Assembly: GCA_024638815.1 (NCBI GenBank)
Contig: JAHEJM010000013.1
Coordinates: 1 to 58,012 of the forward strand
Direction of reading: 5' to 3'
Source of the DNA: Acidimicrobiales bacterium
GTDB taxonomy: Bacteria; Actinomycetota; Acidimicrobiia; Acidimicrobiales; SZUA-35
DNA: 58,012 nt
The first letter of the stretch is position 1. Each line of letters begins with the position of its first letter. A program made the position numbers and the translations under genes. Shown in pieces: positions 33,520 through 42,946 of this stretch. The notes under the pieces were generated by a model. The model had not been told where the DNA came from. It did not search any database and saw only the letters and a program-made list of their open reading frames with translations.

Positions 33520-35004
33520 ATGACCCCCGACGAATTCCGAGCCGCCGGTCATGCGCTCATCGACTGGATTGCCGACTATCGGGCGACGCTGGAGCAGCGC
33601 CCGGTACGGACCGGTGTCGAACCGGGCGACGTGCTCTCCCGGTTTCCAACCGTGCCCCCCGAGGATGCCGGATCCTTCGACGAGTTGCTGACCGCTCTGG
33701 AGGATCGGGTGGTTCCCGGCCTGACCCAGATCCAGCACCCGATGCACTACGGCTGGTTCCCGGCCAATGCGGCGCTGGCCTCGGTTCTGGGTGACATCGC
33801 CTCGTCCGGGCTCGGAGCCCTCGGCATCTCCTGGGAGAGCGCACCGGCTCTCACCGAGGTGGAGCAGGTGGTCTGTGACTGGCTTCGGCAGCTGACCGGT
33901 CTTTCCGAGGAATGGTCGGGGACCATTCACGACACGGCGTCGACCTCGTGTCTGACCGCATTGCTGGTGGCCCGGGAGACGGCGGCCCGCAGCTATGACG
34001 ATCAGGGTATGGCTTCGCTCGACCGGCAGCCTGTCGTCTACTGCACATCTCAGGCTCATTCGTCGGTCAAGAAGGCGGCCCTACTGGCCGGATTCGGTGA
34101 GGCCAACGTCCGCCTCGTCGACCATGACCCCTCGACATTCGCCATGGACCCCGACGATCTGGCCCATCGCATCGACGACGATCTCGCCGCCGGGCGCCAT
34201 CCGGTGGCCGTGGTGGCAACCGTGGGAACGACGGGAACGACGGCCATCGATCCGGTGGGTGCCATCGTCGACGTGGCCCGTCGCCACGACGGCATCTGGA
34301 TCCACGTCGATGCCGCCATGGCCGGCTCGGCCATGATCCTGCCCGAGTGCCGCCATTTGTGGCAGGGCGTGGAGGGCGCCGACTCGCTGACCTGGAACGC
34401 CCACAAGTGGCTCGGAACGATCCTCGACACCTCGCTGTTCTACACCCGTCGGCCCGATGCCCTCATTCAGGTGATGTCCACCAACCCCAGCTATCTGTGG
34501 TCCAAGGCCGACGGTCAGGTTGTCCAGTATCGCGACTGGGGAATCCCCCTCGGCCGTAGATTCCGAGCACTGAAGTTGTGGTTCCATCTCCACCTGGACG
34601 GTGCCGACGCCCTCCGGGCCCGCCTCCGTCGGGACCTCGACAACGCCCGGTGGCTGGCCCGGCAGGTGGAGGCCGCATCGGACTGGGAGGTGGTGGCTCC
34701 GGTCCCGCTGCAGACCATCTGCGTCGTCCACCATCCCGACCACAACACGGTGGACGGTGTCGAGTCGACCAACGCCCACACCCTTCGATGGGTGGAACGG
34801 GTCAACGCCTCCGGTCGGGCCTACCTGACCCCGACCATGATCGCCGGTCGGTGGATCGCCCGGGTCTCCATCGGGGTCGAGACCCAGGAGCGCCACCACG
34901 TCAAGCGGCTGTGGCGACTGATGTGCGACGCAGCCCAAAGCGCCGCAGCCGAGGGCGCGGTGCCCGACGGCCACACCTCCGCCTTTGACGGGTCCGAACG
35001 ATGA
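33520..35004 (+). CDS. Group II pyridoxal-phosphate decarboxylase (aromatic amino acid type)
   Basis: 494 aa. It has the AADC/DOPA decarboxylase order of motifs: N-terminal FRAAGHALIDWIADY, HPMHYGWFPANAALASVLGD, CTSQAHSSVKKAALL (stacking His), WIHVDAAMAGSA (Asp for the pyridine nitrogen) and the PLP Lys in NAHKWLGTILD. The C-terminus is SGRAYLTPTMIAGRWIARVSIG. The family decarboxylates aromatic L-amino acids to amines; which one is not readable. The stop overlaps the HAD gene by four bases. Confidence 0.9.
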   Translation: MTPDEFRAAGHALIDWIADYRATLEQRPVRTGVEPGDVLSRFPTVPPEDAGSFDELLTALEDRVVPGLTQIQHPMHYGWFPANAALASVLGDIASSGLGALGISWESAPALTEVEQVVCDWLRQLTGLSEEWSGTIHDTASTSCLTALLVARETAARSYDDQGMASLDRQPVVYCTSQAHSSVKKAALLAGFGEANVRLVDHDPSTFAMDPDDLAHRIDDDLAAGRHPVAVVATVGTTGTTAIDPVGAIVDVARRHDGIWIHVDAAMAGSAMILPECRHLWQGVEGADSLTWNAHKWLGTILDTSLFYTRRPDALIQVMSTNPSYLWSKADGQVVQYRDWGIPLGRRFRALKLWFHLHLDGADALRARLRRDLDNARWLARQVEAASDWEVVAPVPLQTICVVHHPDHNTVDGVESTNAHTLRWVERVNASGRAYLTPTMIAGRWIARVSIGVETQERHHVKRLWRLMCDAAQSAAAEGAVPDGHTSAFDGSER

Positions 35005-35900
35005 CGGCGGGTGTGGCCGGTGATGACGGCATGACGGGGAACGGTCGTCCGCGCCTGCTGGCCGTCGACATCGACGGCACCATGATTCGCAGCGACGGCA
35101 CCCTGTCCCTCGCGGTCAAGGATGCACTGCATCGAGCCGTTGGATCCGGTATCCACGTGGTGCCGACAACCGGCCGGCCCGAGGCGGTGGCACGAGACAT
35201 CGTGGCCGCCAGCGAACTCGATCAGTACTGGATCTTTGCCAATGGCGCGGTGACCCGGCACCTGGCCCGAAATGAGACGGTTCGCGGTTTCTGGATCGAA
35301 CGGGAAGTAGCCCTCGATGTGGTGGCCGCAGTTCGGGATCGTCGCCCCGATCTCGGATTCGCCGTCGAGTTCGAATCGTCCTTGGCCTACGAAGTCGGGT
35401 TCGAGGCCGTCGTCCCGAATCCCCTCCCTGTTCCCGCCGTCGACCGAATCGAGCCGATACTCGAGACCGGAAGCGATCGAATCCAGAAACTGCTGCTGTT
35501 CGATCCCTCGGTCCCGTTCGATCCGACCCTCGACGAGGTCGGCAAACACAGACAGCGGCAACGCCTCGACGTGATGTTCTCGGTCGTGGGGGAGGTGGCC
35601 CGGGATCGAGCCGTACCCAGCTACTCCGGTCTCCCGTTCGTGGAACTTGCGGCCCGGCACGTCACCAAGGCTCTCGCCCTGGCCGCCCTGGCCGATCAAC
35701 TGACCCTCTCCGCCCACCATGTCGTGGCCGTCGGCGACAATCACAATGACATCCCGATGCTGGAGTGGGCCGGTGTCGGGCTGGCCATGGGAAACGCCAC
35801 CGACGACGCCAAGAAGGCGGCCGACCGGACCATCGGGTCAAACGACGACGACGGCCTGGCCCACGCCATCAACGACCTGCTCGATGTGATGATTCCCTGA
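35001..35900 (+). CDS. Cof-type HAD hydrolase
   Basis: 299 aa. Motif I LAVDIDGTMIRSDG, motif II VVPTTGRPEA, and motifs III/IV in HVTKALALAALADQL and VVAVGDNHNDIPMLEWAGVGLAMGNA, the strongest Cof/IIB signature. The long cap (about residues 90-210) fits the IIB subclass that dephosphorylates sugar phosphates or cofactors such as FMN or PLP. The ATG at 35001 overlaps the preceding stop; an ATG at 35031 is possible. Confidence 0.88.
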   Translation: MTAGVAGDDGMTGNGRPRLLAVDIDGTMIRSDGTLSLAVKDALHRAVGSGIHVVPTTGRPEAVARDIVAASELDQYWIFANGAVTRHLARNETVRGFWIEREVALDVVAAVRDRRPDLGFAVEFESSLAYEVGFEAVVPNPLPVPAVDRIEPILETGSDRIQKLLLFDPSVPFDPTLDEVGKHRQRQRLDVMFSVVGEVARDRAVPSYSGLPFVELAARHVTKALALAALADQLTLSAHHVVAVGDNHNDIPMLEWAGVGLAMGNATDDAKKAADRTIGSNDDDGLAHAINDLLDVMIP

Positions 35901-35927
35901 ATCGAGCCCGGGTCGGGGTCGGGCCGG

Positions 35928-36734
35928 CTACCGATGGCCGGGATGACCGGGTCGGAGTTGGTGGCGATGAAGTGCGTCGGCGATGGCCTGGACGCCGGCC
36001 ACACTATTGATCAGTCCCAGGTGGGAGACCGAGATCCGGACCAGGGAAGCGGCGGGGTCGAGTGATGCCCGCCAGTCGATGAAGCCGTCGGTTCGGGAGT
36101 AGATGGACACGAAGTCGATGAACGAGGGGAAGTCGACGAAGCGGTCACGGTCGACCGCTTCCTCCCGCTCGTGATTCACCGGCCCGAAGGCTCCCCGGCG
36201 CCAGGTGATCTCGAGCACCTCGATCGGTACCCGAAGCGGAGCGAACCGGGGGTACTTCATGAGCAGCGGAGCGCCGAGGGTAATGATCTGGCGGACCATT
36301 TCGGGGTATCGGACGGCGAGAATCCGGGCGAACTGGCCGCCCCGGGAGTGGCCGATGATGACCACCGGTCGGCCGGCGTCGGCGAACAGGCGGTGGAGAT
36401 CACATTCCGAGGATTGGACGCCGGCATAGGCCGGGCCCGAGTTGCGCCCGACATCGGCGATGCGTGCGTCCCAGCCGGCCTGTTCGAGAATGTGGACCAG
36501 GGAGTCGGCGCTGGTCGGACTGGCCAGGAAGCCGGGGATGACCAGTAGGGGACGGCCGTGGCCGTGGGGGATGCCCACGCCCCGCCACAGCGGATGTCGC
36601 CGTAACGCCTTGAGCTCGAACGGGCTTCGGGCCTCGAGGAAGACCGGGCGTCCGAACCAGGCTCTCGCACCACGGTGGGGCGGCAGTGACCGCAGGACGG
36701 CCGTCGTCTCCAGGGACGAAACCGAACCGGTCAT
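35928..36734 (-). CDS. Alpha/beta hydrolase, lipase-like
   Basis: 268 aa. PLLVIPGFLASPTSADSL forms the oxyanion region and VVIIGHSRGGQFARILAVRYP contains the nucleophile Ser in GHSRG. The acid is probably Asp in IYSRTDGFIDWRA and the His in VSHLGLINS near the C-terminus. The ATG at 36734 is preferred; an upstream start at 36872 would add 46 atypical residues. The substrate is unknown, probably an ester or lipid. Convergent with the Cof gene and divergent from tdk. Confidence 0.78.
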   Translation of the reverse strand: MTGSVSSLETTAVLRSLPPHRGARAWFGRPVFLEARSPFELKALRRHPLWRGVGIPHGHGRPLLVIPGFLASPTSADSLVHILEQAGWDARIADVGRNSGPAYAGVQSSECDLHRLFADAGRPVVIIGHSRGGQFARILAVRYPEMVRQIITLGAPLLMKYPRFAPLRVPIEVLEITWRRGAFGPVNHEREEAVDRDRFVDFPSFIDFVSIYSRTDGFIDWRASLDPAASLVRISVSHLGLINSVAGVQAIADALHRHQLRPGHPGHR

Positions 36735-36848
36735 GATCGGGTTGGGTTGGTATTCATGGTCGACGATCAAGTGTAGAGAATCATGCCCGGTCGGACACCT
36801 GGGGCGTTCCCGGCCCAGCCCCGACGGGGTGAGGGCCGGTGACGGATC

Positions 36849-36875
36849 ATCGTGCACAGGGCTATCGTGCACAGG
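36849..36875 (+). repeat. Tandem 12-bp direct repeat at the tdk start
   Basis: ATCGTGCACAGG occurs at 36849-36860 and 36864-36875, a 15-base period, ending two bases before the tdk ATG. The same 12-mer occurs at 1829-1840 as half of a perfect palindrome. It may be an operator for a dNTP-pool or other regulator. It covers the place where a ribosome-binding site is expected. Confidence 0.45.
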
Positions 36876-36877
36876 CG

Positions 36878-37501
36878 ATGGCAGAGCTGCGCTTCTTCTA
36901 CGGCACCATGGGTTCGGGAAAGTCGACCCAGGCTCTGCAGATTCATCACAATCTGGTCAAGGGCGGCCTGGCCTGCCTGCTCATCACCCAGCTCGATCGT
37001 CACGAGGGGGTGGTGTCCAGCCGCCTGGGCGTGTCGGCCGATGCCGTCATCATCGACGGCACGGTCGACTTGCGCCGGCTGGTCTACCAGGAACACCTGG
37101 AACGTCAGGGGCTGCACGCCGTCATCTGTGACGAGGCCCAGTTCTATGAACCGGGCCAGATCGACCAGTTGGCCCGGGTGGTCGACGAGTTCGACGTCGA
37201 GGTCTATGCCTTCGGACTGCTCACGTCGTTCCAGGGTTTGATGTTTCCCGGCAGCCGTCGCCTCATGGAAATCGCCGACCGCCGGCTCGAACTGCAGGTC
37301 GAGGCGCGCTGCTGGTGCGGGGCCAGGGCCACCCACAACGCTCGATTGGTCAACGGGCGTCAGGTCTACGAGGGCGACCTCAAGGTGGTGGGTGACGCCG
37401 GGGAGACCGATGCCGTCGTCACCTACGATCTCCGCTGTCGCCGCCACTGGCTGGCGGGACGAGACGACGCCAATCAGGACGCCTTGTTCGACGATTACTG
37501 A
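36878..37501 (+). CDS. tdk: Thymidine kinase
   Basis: 207 aa. The Walker A loop is FYGTMGSGKSTQAL, followed by ICDEAQFYEPGQIDQL (the Glu-Ala-Gln-Phe motif of type II thymidine kinase), AFGLLTSFQGLMFPGS and a lasso/zinc region with RCWCGARATHNARLV and LRCRRHW (Cys ligands). It phosphorylates thymidine to dTMP with ATP. Normal length for bacterial tdk. The ATG at 36878 lacks an obvious ribosome-binding site because the tandem repeat occupies that space. Confidence 0.92.
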   Translation: MAELRFFYGTMGSGKSTQALQIHHNLVKGGLACLLITQLDRHEGVVSSRLGVSADAVIIDGTVDLRRLVYQEHLERQGLHAVICDEAQFYEPGQIDQLARVVDEFDVEVYAFGLLTSFQGLMFPGSRRLMEIADRRLELQVEARCWCGARATHNARLVNGRQVYEGDLKVVGDAGETDAVVTYDLRCRRHWLAGRDDANQDALFDDY

Positions 37502-37586
37502 ACCTGCCGATCGGACCCATCCCGTCACCGATTGGCCGGTTGGGCGGCGCCGACGGCCCACGAGTACCGTGATCGAGGTGAGTCCG

Positions 37587-38264
37587 ATGGCGTCCGCACC
37601 CGAGATCGTGGCTGCCGATGAGCAGCCCGACGAGCGTGATCTGAGGCCCGGTGGACTGATCGAGTCCGATCATCCGGTTGTCCGGCGGCTGGTCGATCGC
37701 GCACTGAAGGAGGCGGCGACGCAGGATGTCGGGGCCGGTTCCGCGGCGTCGTCTGTGGCCCGCGCCGTGGCTCTGTTCGTCGCCGTGAGGGACGGGTACC
37801 GGTACGATCCGTACACTATCAGCCGAGAACCCGATGAGTACCGTGCGGGGGCGGTGGCCGAGGGCTCACAGAGCTGGTGCGTTCCCAAAGCCACCCTGCT
37901 CACGGCTGCGGCCCGAGCCGCCGGGATTCCGGCTCGAGTGGGTTTCGCCGATGTGAGAAACCACTTGCAGTCGGCTCGACTGCGGGACCGGATGGGCACC
38001 GATCTGTTCCTCTGGCATGGCTACAGCGTGTTGTGGCTGGGGGATCGCTGGCTCAAGGCATCACCGGCGTTCAACCGGGAGCTGTGTGAACGGTTCCGAA
38101 CCCGGGTCCTGGAGTTCGACGGGCGCTCCGATGCACTGTTCCACGAATACGACACCGATGGCAACCGCCACATGGAGTACGTGAACCACCGCGGTGTCTA
38201 CCGGGACATCCCGCTGGCCGCCATTTTCGACACGTTCGACCAGTACTACCCCGATCTCGTGTGA
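37587..38264 (+). CDS. Transglutaminase-like cysteine peptidase-fold protein
   Basis: 225 aa. Core transglutaminase motif SWCVPKATLLTAAARAAGIPARVGFADVRNH has the catalytic Cys. Candidate His and Asp lie in LFLWHGYSVLWLGDRWLKASP, so the Cys-His-Asp triad is plausible. The family acts as proteases or amide-cleaving enzymes; the substrate is unknown. The ATG at 37587 is chosen because GAGGTGAG lies five bases upstream; GTGs at 37569 and 37578 are alternatives. It lies 85 bases past tdk. Confidence 0.78.
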   Translation: MASAPEIVAADEQPDERDLRPGGLIESDHPVVRRLVDRALKEAATQDVGAGSAASSVARAVALFVAVRDGYRYDPYTISREPDEYRAGAVAEGSQSWCVPKATLLTAAARAAGIPARVGFADVRNHLQSARLRDRMGTDLFLWHGYSVLWLGDRWLKASPAFNRELCERFRTRVLEFDGRSDALFHEYDTDGNRHMEYVNHRGVYRDIPLAAIFDTFDQYYPDLV

Positions 38265-38558
38265 CGCCGAACCTCGATGTGTTTGACCCCGCTGCGTTGG
38301 ATCACCCACCAAGTAAGAACTCAATGGCCCTGCGGGTGTGCAGCCGGCCCCGGGTAGTTCAACCGTGCCGAGGTGGACCGAATGGGCCATCGGTGGGATG
38401 GAATCCTGCCCGCAACACGGTTGAAACACCAATGAAATCGGCGAAATCGGCCGACATCGGCTCTTGTGGCGGTTTTAGGGCTGGTTCTTGGCCAAATGTT
38501 TGACTAAACTTGGCGACGGACCAACCAGAAACATGACGGATCGGCGGAGATCACGCGA

Positions 38559-39002
38559 ATGTTTGACATAACCCTTTTCATCGGTGCCATGGTGGGCTTG
38601 CTCATTGGGGCTGTCGGCATGTGGGTGCTTGATCGCCGCCATCAGCGGATCACCAAGAAGTTAGTGGAGAGTCGCCGCAAGATCGAGCGGCAACGAACCC
38701 AGGCCGTCAACGATCTGTTTGCGCTACGGGCCGAGATGGAGGATCCGAAGTTTCGAGCCCAGCACCAGCAGCCGCTGGATCCGGTTGTGTCCACCGGTCC
38801 CGATCCCAAAACCGCAGCGGAGTTGGCCAACCTGCGTAGTCTGATCGCGCGGGCCGACGGGGCGTTGACCGCCGCTCGCCGCAAGCGGGACGAACACGAG
38901 CGTGAGATCGCCCGTCTTCGCAGCGTGCTCGAGGACCGCCTTGACGCCGCCGATGTAATCGATCTCCGCCGCCCGGAGGGCGCCGGCGGGTTGGCCCTGT
39001 AG
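38559..39002 (+). CDS. Small membrane-anchored coiled-coil protein
   Basis: 147 aa. One helix (residues 4-25) and then a basic amphipathic stretch (RRHQRITKKLVESRRKIERQ). A linker with Pro and a second helical stretch (about 85-135) rich in Arg and Glu suggests a coiled coil. RmuC/DivIVA-like by appearance only; no family recognised. The 294 bases upstream are gene-free and A/T-richer than their surroundings near 38430-38530, so they probably hold its promoter. Confidence 0.55.
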   Translation: MFDITLFIGAMVGLLIGAVGMWVLDRRHQRITKKLVESRRKIERQRTQAVNDLFALRAEMEDPKFRAQHQQPLDPVVSTGPDPKTAAELANLRSLIARADGALTAARRKRDEHEREIARLRSVLEDRLDAADVIDLRRPEGAGGLAL

Positions 39003-39201
39003 CGTCCGTCGACAGCCTACACGGGGCCTGCTCTTCCAACCACAAAGGTCACATTCGGACCTGATCACGCGCCGGTAATCCATCGCCGGGCGCGGACGGT
39101 GTCATGTTTGGCCCAAAACGACCCATCGCCGATCCCCGCATCCTAAAGTGGTCGGTCGAACGGAAGTTATTCCCATCGACCGGTCAAACAAGGGGAAGAC
39201 A

Positions 39202-39984
39202 ATGACACGACGAACGGTGGCCGTGTTGAACCAGAAGGGGGGAGTGGGCAAGACGACGGTTGCGCTCGGCCTTGCTTCGGCCGCCTGGGCTGCCGGGCTG
39301 AAGACGCTTGTTGTTGATCTCGACGCCCAGGCCAACGCCAGCTGGACCCTCGGTGTCGAACCGTCGAGTGCCAATTTCGGCAGCGGTGACGCCATGACAT
39401 CCCGCCATCCTGGGGCGGCGGCCGACATGATCGTGCGGTCGGGCTGGGGCAGTAGCATCTGGCTGCTGCCGGCCTCCTCCGATCTCATCGAGCGTGACGC
39501 CGATACCCGTCGTGACAGCACGGTCGGTCGGCTGGCCCGGGCCTTGGACGGAGTAACCCGGGACTTCGATCTGATCCTCATCGACTGTGCCCCGTCGTTG
39601 GGGCTGAACACAGCGTGCGGCCTGGCCGCGGCCGAAGGAGCGTTGCTCGTGGTCGAACCGACGGTGTTCGGCCTTCGCGGCGTCGAACCGGTCCTCGATC
39701 TGGTCGAGCATGTCTGGAGCACCGAGAACCAGCAGCTCGACCTGGCCGGTGTTGTACTGAACCGGTTGCCGGCCATCTCCTCCGACGCCCAGGCACGCGT
39801 CGTGGAGTTGAACAAGATGGTGGGCACCCGTTCGGTGTGGAAACCGGCGATCCCGCAACGGGTCCTGGTCAACCAGGCCCACGGCGAGCGGGCTCCCATC
39901 CACGCCTTCGGAAGCCAGGCCCGTGATCTCATTGATGTGTTCGACCAGTTGCTGGGTAGGCTTCGTCGCTGGTCGAACAGTTAG
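39202..39984 (+). CDS. ParA/Soj-family ATPase (orphan)
   Basis: 260 aa. A deviant Walker A (LNQKGGVGKTTVALGLASAA, with both Lys), Walker A' VVDLDAQANASWTL and Walker B DLILIDCAPSLGLNTACGLA mark a ParA-type partition ATPase. The start ATG at 39202 has AGGGGAAG six bases upstream. No ParB or centromere-like repeat is adjacent; the next gene is trkA, 12 bases on. It therefore looks like an orphan ParA that positions some other cargo. Confidence 0.88.
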   Translation: MTRRTVAVLNQKGGVGKTTVALGLASAAWAAGLKTLVVDLDAQANASWTLGVEPSSANFGSGDAMTSRHPGAAADMIVRSGWGSSIWLLPASSDLIERDADTRRDSTVGRLARALDGVTRDFDLILIDCAPSLGLNTACGLAAAEGALLVVEPTVFGLRGVEPVLDLVEHVWSTENQQLDLAGVVLNRLPAISSDAQARVVELNKMVGTRSVWKPAIPQRVLVNQAHGERAPIHAFGSQARDLIDVFDQLLGRLRRWSNS

Positions 39985-39996
39985 CCGGTACAACGC

Positions 39997-41334
39997 ATGC
40001 ACGTGGTGATTATTGGAGCGGGTGAGGTCGGAGGCTATCTGGCCGAGCGCCTTGCTGCCGAGGGTCAGGACATCGTGGTGATCGAGACCGACGCCGCCAG
40101 GGCGGCCCAGGTCTCAGCCGAACTGGACATTCAGGTACTGGTGGGGAGTGGAACCAGTCCCAGCATCCTGCAGGAGGCCGGGATCGACCGGGCGTCGTTG
40201 GTGGCCGCCGTGACCCAGAACGACGAGGTCAATCTGGTGGCCTCGATGTTGGCCAAACAGCACGGCGTGGACACCACCGTGGTCCGGGTCGAGTCCGACG
40301 AGCTGAGAGGTGACGACGGCACCAAGCTGCTGCGCCGGGTCGGGGCCGACGTGGTCATCGACCCCGACGCCGAGACCGCGGATGAGATTCTGGAGCTGGT
40401 TCACTCGACCGGGGCCGATGAGGTGTATCCCATGGCCAATGGGGAACTGGTCGTTCTCGGTGCCTTCGTCAGCGAGCATGCCCCGGTTGCCGGAAAGACC
40501 TTGGGCCAGATCGGGGCCGAGCATGATGTGCTGGTCGGAGCGATCAGTCGAGGATCGGAGACCATCATCCCCGGGGGCGATCAGGTTCTGCGCTCCGGCG
40601 ATCACGTGCGGGTCCTGTGCCGGGCCGCCGAACAGACCGATGTGCTGAAGCTGATGGGGGTCGAGTCCCGGCGAGCCCGGAGGGCCATGATTCTGGGCGG
40701 TGGCGCAGTCGGCTCCCGGGTGGCCGAACATCTTGAATACGAGGGTGTGGACGTCGTCCTGGTCGAGCGGGATCCAACGCGGGCCCGCTCGCTGGCCAAC
40801 CGGTTCCGTCGCGTCACCGTCATCGAGGGCGACGTCACCGACACCAACCTGTTGTTGGAGGAGGGGGCCGGCGATCGTGATGTGGTCGTGGCCGCAACCG
40901 GCGAGGATGCCTCAAACGTCCTGGCCTGTGCCTTTGCCATGGCCGAGGGCAGCCCATTCACCGTTGCCGTTCTCCACCGGCTGGCCCTGCTCCCCCTGGT
41001 GCGTCGCCTGGGCATCGACGCCACGCTCAGCCCCCGCACCGCATCGGCCAACGCCGTGCTCCGCAGCCTACGAGGCGGGGTGACCGCGGTGGCCACCTTC
41101 CTCGAGGGTGATGCCGAGGTCGATGAGGTCGAGATCGCATTCGGTAGTCCGGCCGACGGTTCCCTCGTCTCGGAGCTGCACTTGCCGAAGGACATCCTCA
41201 TCGGGGCGGTGATCCGGCCTGGACGCCCGGCCGAGATCGTGCGGGGTGGTACCGCCCTGCAGGCCGAGGACCACATCGTGGTGTTCGGCCGCCCAAGCTC
41301 GCTGGCCGAGGCAAGATCGTTCTTCGGTTCGTGA
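39997..41334 (+). CDS. trkA: Trk potassium uptake regulatory subunit TrkA
   Basis: 445 aa in two tandem RCK units. Each begins with a Rossmann motif (IIGAGEVGGYLAERLAAEGQ and ILGGGAVGSRVAEHLEYEG) and carries VVIETD/VLVERD acidic ends for NAD(H) or ATP binding, followed by a TrkA-C domain (ELVVLGAFVSEHAPVAGKTL; later LVSELHLPKDILIGAVIRPG). It gates TrkH in response to nucleotides on the cytoplasmic side. The stop overlaps trkH. Length is normal for two-RCK TrkA. Confidence 0.92.
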   Translation: MHVVIIGAGEVGGYLAERLAAEGQDIVVIETDAARAAQVSAELDIQVLVGSGTSPSILQEAGIDRASLVAAVTQNDEVNLVASMLAKQHGVDTTVVRVESDELRGDDGTKLLRRVGADVVIDPDAETADEILELVHSTGADEVYPMANGELVVLGAFVSEHAPVAGKTLGQIGAEHDVLVGAISRGSETIIPGGDQVLRSGDHVRVLCRAAEQTDVLKLMGVESRRARRAMILGGGAVGSRVAEHLEYEGVDVVLVERDPTRARSLANRFRRVTVIEGDVTDTNLLLEEGAGDRDVVVAATGEDASNVLACAFAMAEGSPFTVAVLHRLALLPLVRRLGIDATLSPRTASANAVLRSLRGGVTAVATFLEGDAEVDEVEIAFGSPADGSLVSELHLPKDILIGAVIRPGRPAEIVRGGTALQAEDHIVVFGRPSSLAEARSFFGS

Positions 41335-42872
41335 TGGTCAACGGGGATCGACCCAGCCTCATCGCCCAGGTGGTCGGTCTGACGTTGGCCATCTGCGGCG
41401 GGGGAATGGTCACCTCGGCCGTGGTCGAAGTCGTGTACGGGAACACAGCCGACTGGGTCGTTCTCCTCGGAGTCGGGGCCATCACCGCGGCTACCGGTCT
41501 GATCACCCGGGTGCTGACCTCGGTACCGGATCGCACGCCCCGACTCGACGTGTTTGTTGCCGTGACCTCGGCCTGGGTGGTCATGGCCTTCGTCGGTGCC
41601 GTGCCCTACCTGTTGACGGGCACTCTGACCGCACTTGATCAGGCGCTGTTCGAGTCGGTCGCAGGTTTCACCACCACCGGCTCCACGGTGCTCCAGGCGG
41701 CGGCATCCGACCCCACCACCTTCGAGGCCTCGGTCGGGCTGTTGTTCTGGCGATCGACCACCCAGTGGTTGGGCGGCATGGGGGTCATTGTGCTCATCGT
41801 CGCCGTGTTGCCCTCGGTCGGCACCTGGGGCATGGGCCTCCTGCAGGCCGAGGCGCCGGGGCCGACGGGCGAGCGCCTCACGCCCAAGGTCAGGGACACG
41901 GCCCAGCACCTGTGGGCCGTCTACATCGTGTTCACCATTGCCGTCATCGTCGCCTACCTGCTGGCCGGCATGAACCTCTATGACGCCGTCAGTCACAGCT
42001 TCACCACCGTCTCCACGGGCGGGTTTTCTCGCCACACCCTTTCGCTTCGCCATTTCGACTCGGCCCTGATCGAATGGGTGGCCGTCGCCGCCATGTTCGT
42101 GGCCGGGACCAGTTTCACGCTGCTGTACCGGCTGGCGCGGGGCAAGACCGGTCCGCTGCTCAAGTCCATCGAGTTCCGCCTGTACGTGCTGTTGGTGCTG
42201 GCGGCGAGCGTCGTCGTCTTCATCACAGCCGGACCCGACCATCGCACGCTGACAGGGTTCCGTGACGCCATGTTCACCGTGGTCGCCATCGTCTCCACCA
42301 CCGGGTACGGAACAGCCGACTTCGTCGGTTCGTGGGCCCCGGCGGCGCAGGCCGTGCTCCTGGTACTGATGCCGATCGGGGCCATGGCCGGATCGACCGC
42401 AGGTGGGGTCAAGCTGATCCGGGTGCTGGCCGTGGCCAGCCTGGCCCACCGGGAGACCCTCGGCCAGCTGCACCAGAACCTCGTTCGGCCGGTGCGGGTG
42501 GGTCACGACACCGTGGACGACGTCGTCACCAATCGGGTCGTCGGCTTCCTGATCCTGACCCTGGCCGCCTTCGGTGGAGGGGGGTTGTTGATCGCCCTGA
42601 CCGGCACCGATATCGTCACCGCCTTCTCGGCGTCCGCCACCACTATCGGTAACGTCGGTCCCGGTCTGGCCGAAGTCGGTCCACGCAGCGATTTCGCCGG
42701 GCTGACCCCGTTCGCCCGGCTGGTATGTGTGGCCAACATGCTGCTCGGTCGCCTCGAGATCTATCCCATACTTCTGGCCCTGGTGAAGCTGCCCATTCCG
42801 CGGGCTCGGCCCACCATGGCCCGTCTCTTCCGTCGTCCCAACCGGTTCGGTTCCGGAGTCCACGTCTCGTAG
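41334..42872 (+). CDS. trkH: Trk/Ktr potassium channel subunit TrkH
   Basis: 512 aa, about ten helices with four pore repeats. Selectivity-filter loops are visible: [42 protein letters not shown] and [30 protein letters not shown] precedes the last pore repeat and is the usual domain before the gate loop. The ATG at 41334 shares its A with the trkA stop; a GTG at 41331 gives one more residue. With TrkA it forms a K+ uptake system. Confidence 0.92.
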   Translation: MVNGDRPSLIAQVVGLTLAICGGGMVTSAVVEVVYGNTADWVVLLGVGAITAATGLITRVLTSVPDRTPRLDVFVAVTSAWVVMAFVGAVPYLLTGTLTALDQALFESVAGFTTTGSTVLQAAASDPTTFEASVGLLFWRSTTQWLGGMGVIVLIVAVLPSVGTWGMGLLQAEAPGPTGERLTPKVRDTAQHLWAVYIVFTIAVIVAYLLAGMNLYDAVSHSFTTVSTGGFSRHTLSLRHFDSALIEWVAVAAMFVAGTSFTLLYRLARGKTGPLLKSIEFRLYVLLVLAASVVVFITAGPDHRTLTGFRDAMFTVVAIVSTTGYGTADFVGSWAPAAQAVLLVLMPIGAMAGSTAGGVKLIRVLAVASLAHRETLGQLHQNLVRPVRVGHDTVDDVVTNRVVGFLILTLAAFGGGGLLIALTGTDIVTAFSASATTIGNVGPGLAEVGPRSDFAGLTPFARLVCVANMLLGRLEIYPILLALVKLPIPRARPTMARLFRRPNRFGSGVHVS

Positions 42873-42946
42873 CCGCCCGGCTGGGACGGCCGGAGAAGTT
42901 CGCACGGTTGGATGCGACGTCGGTCGGAGATGGCTAGGTTTGGGCC

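Noticed and set aside
40602..42905. A 767-codon frame antisense to trkA-trkH
   Set aside because: Gly/His/Asp-rich pattern typical of the complement of GC-rich genes; trkA and trkH are certain.
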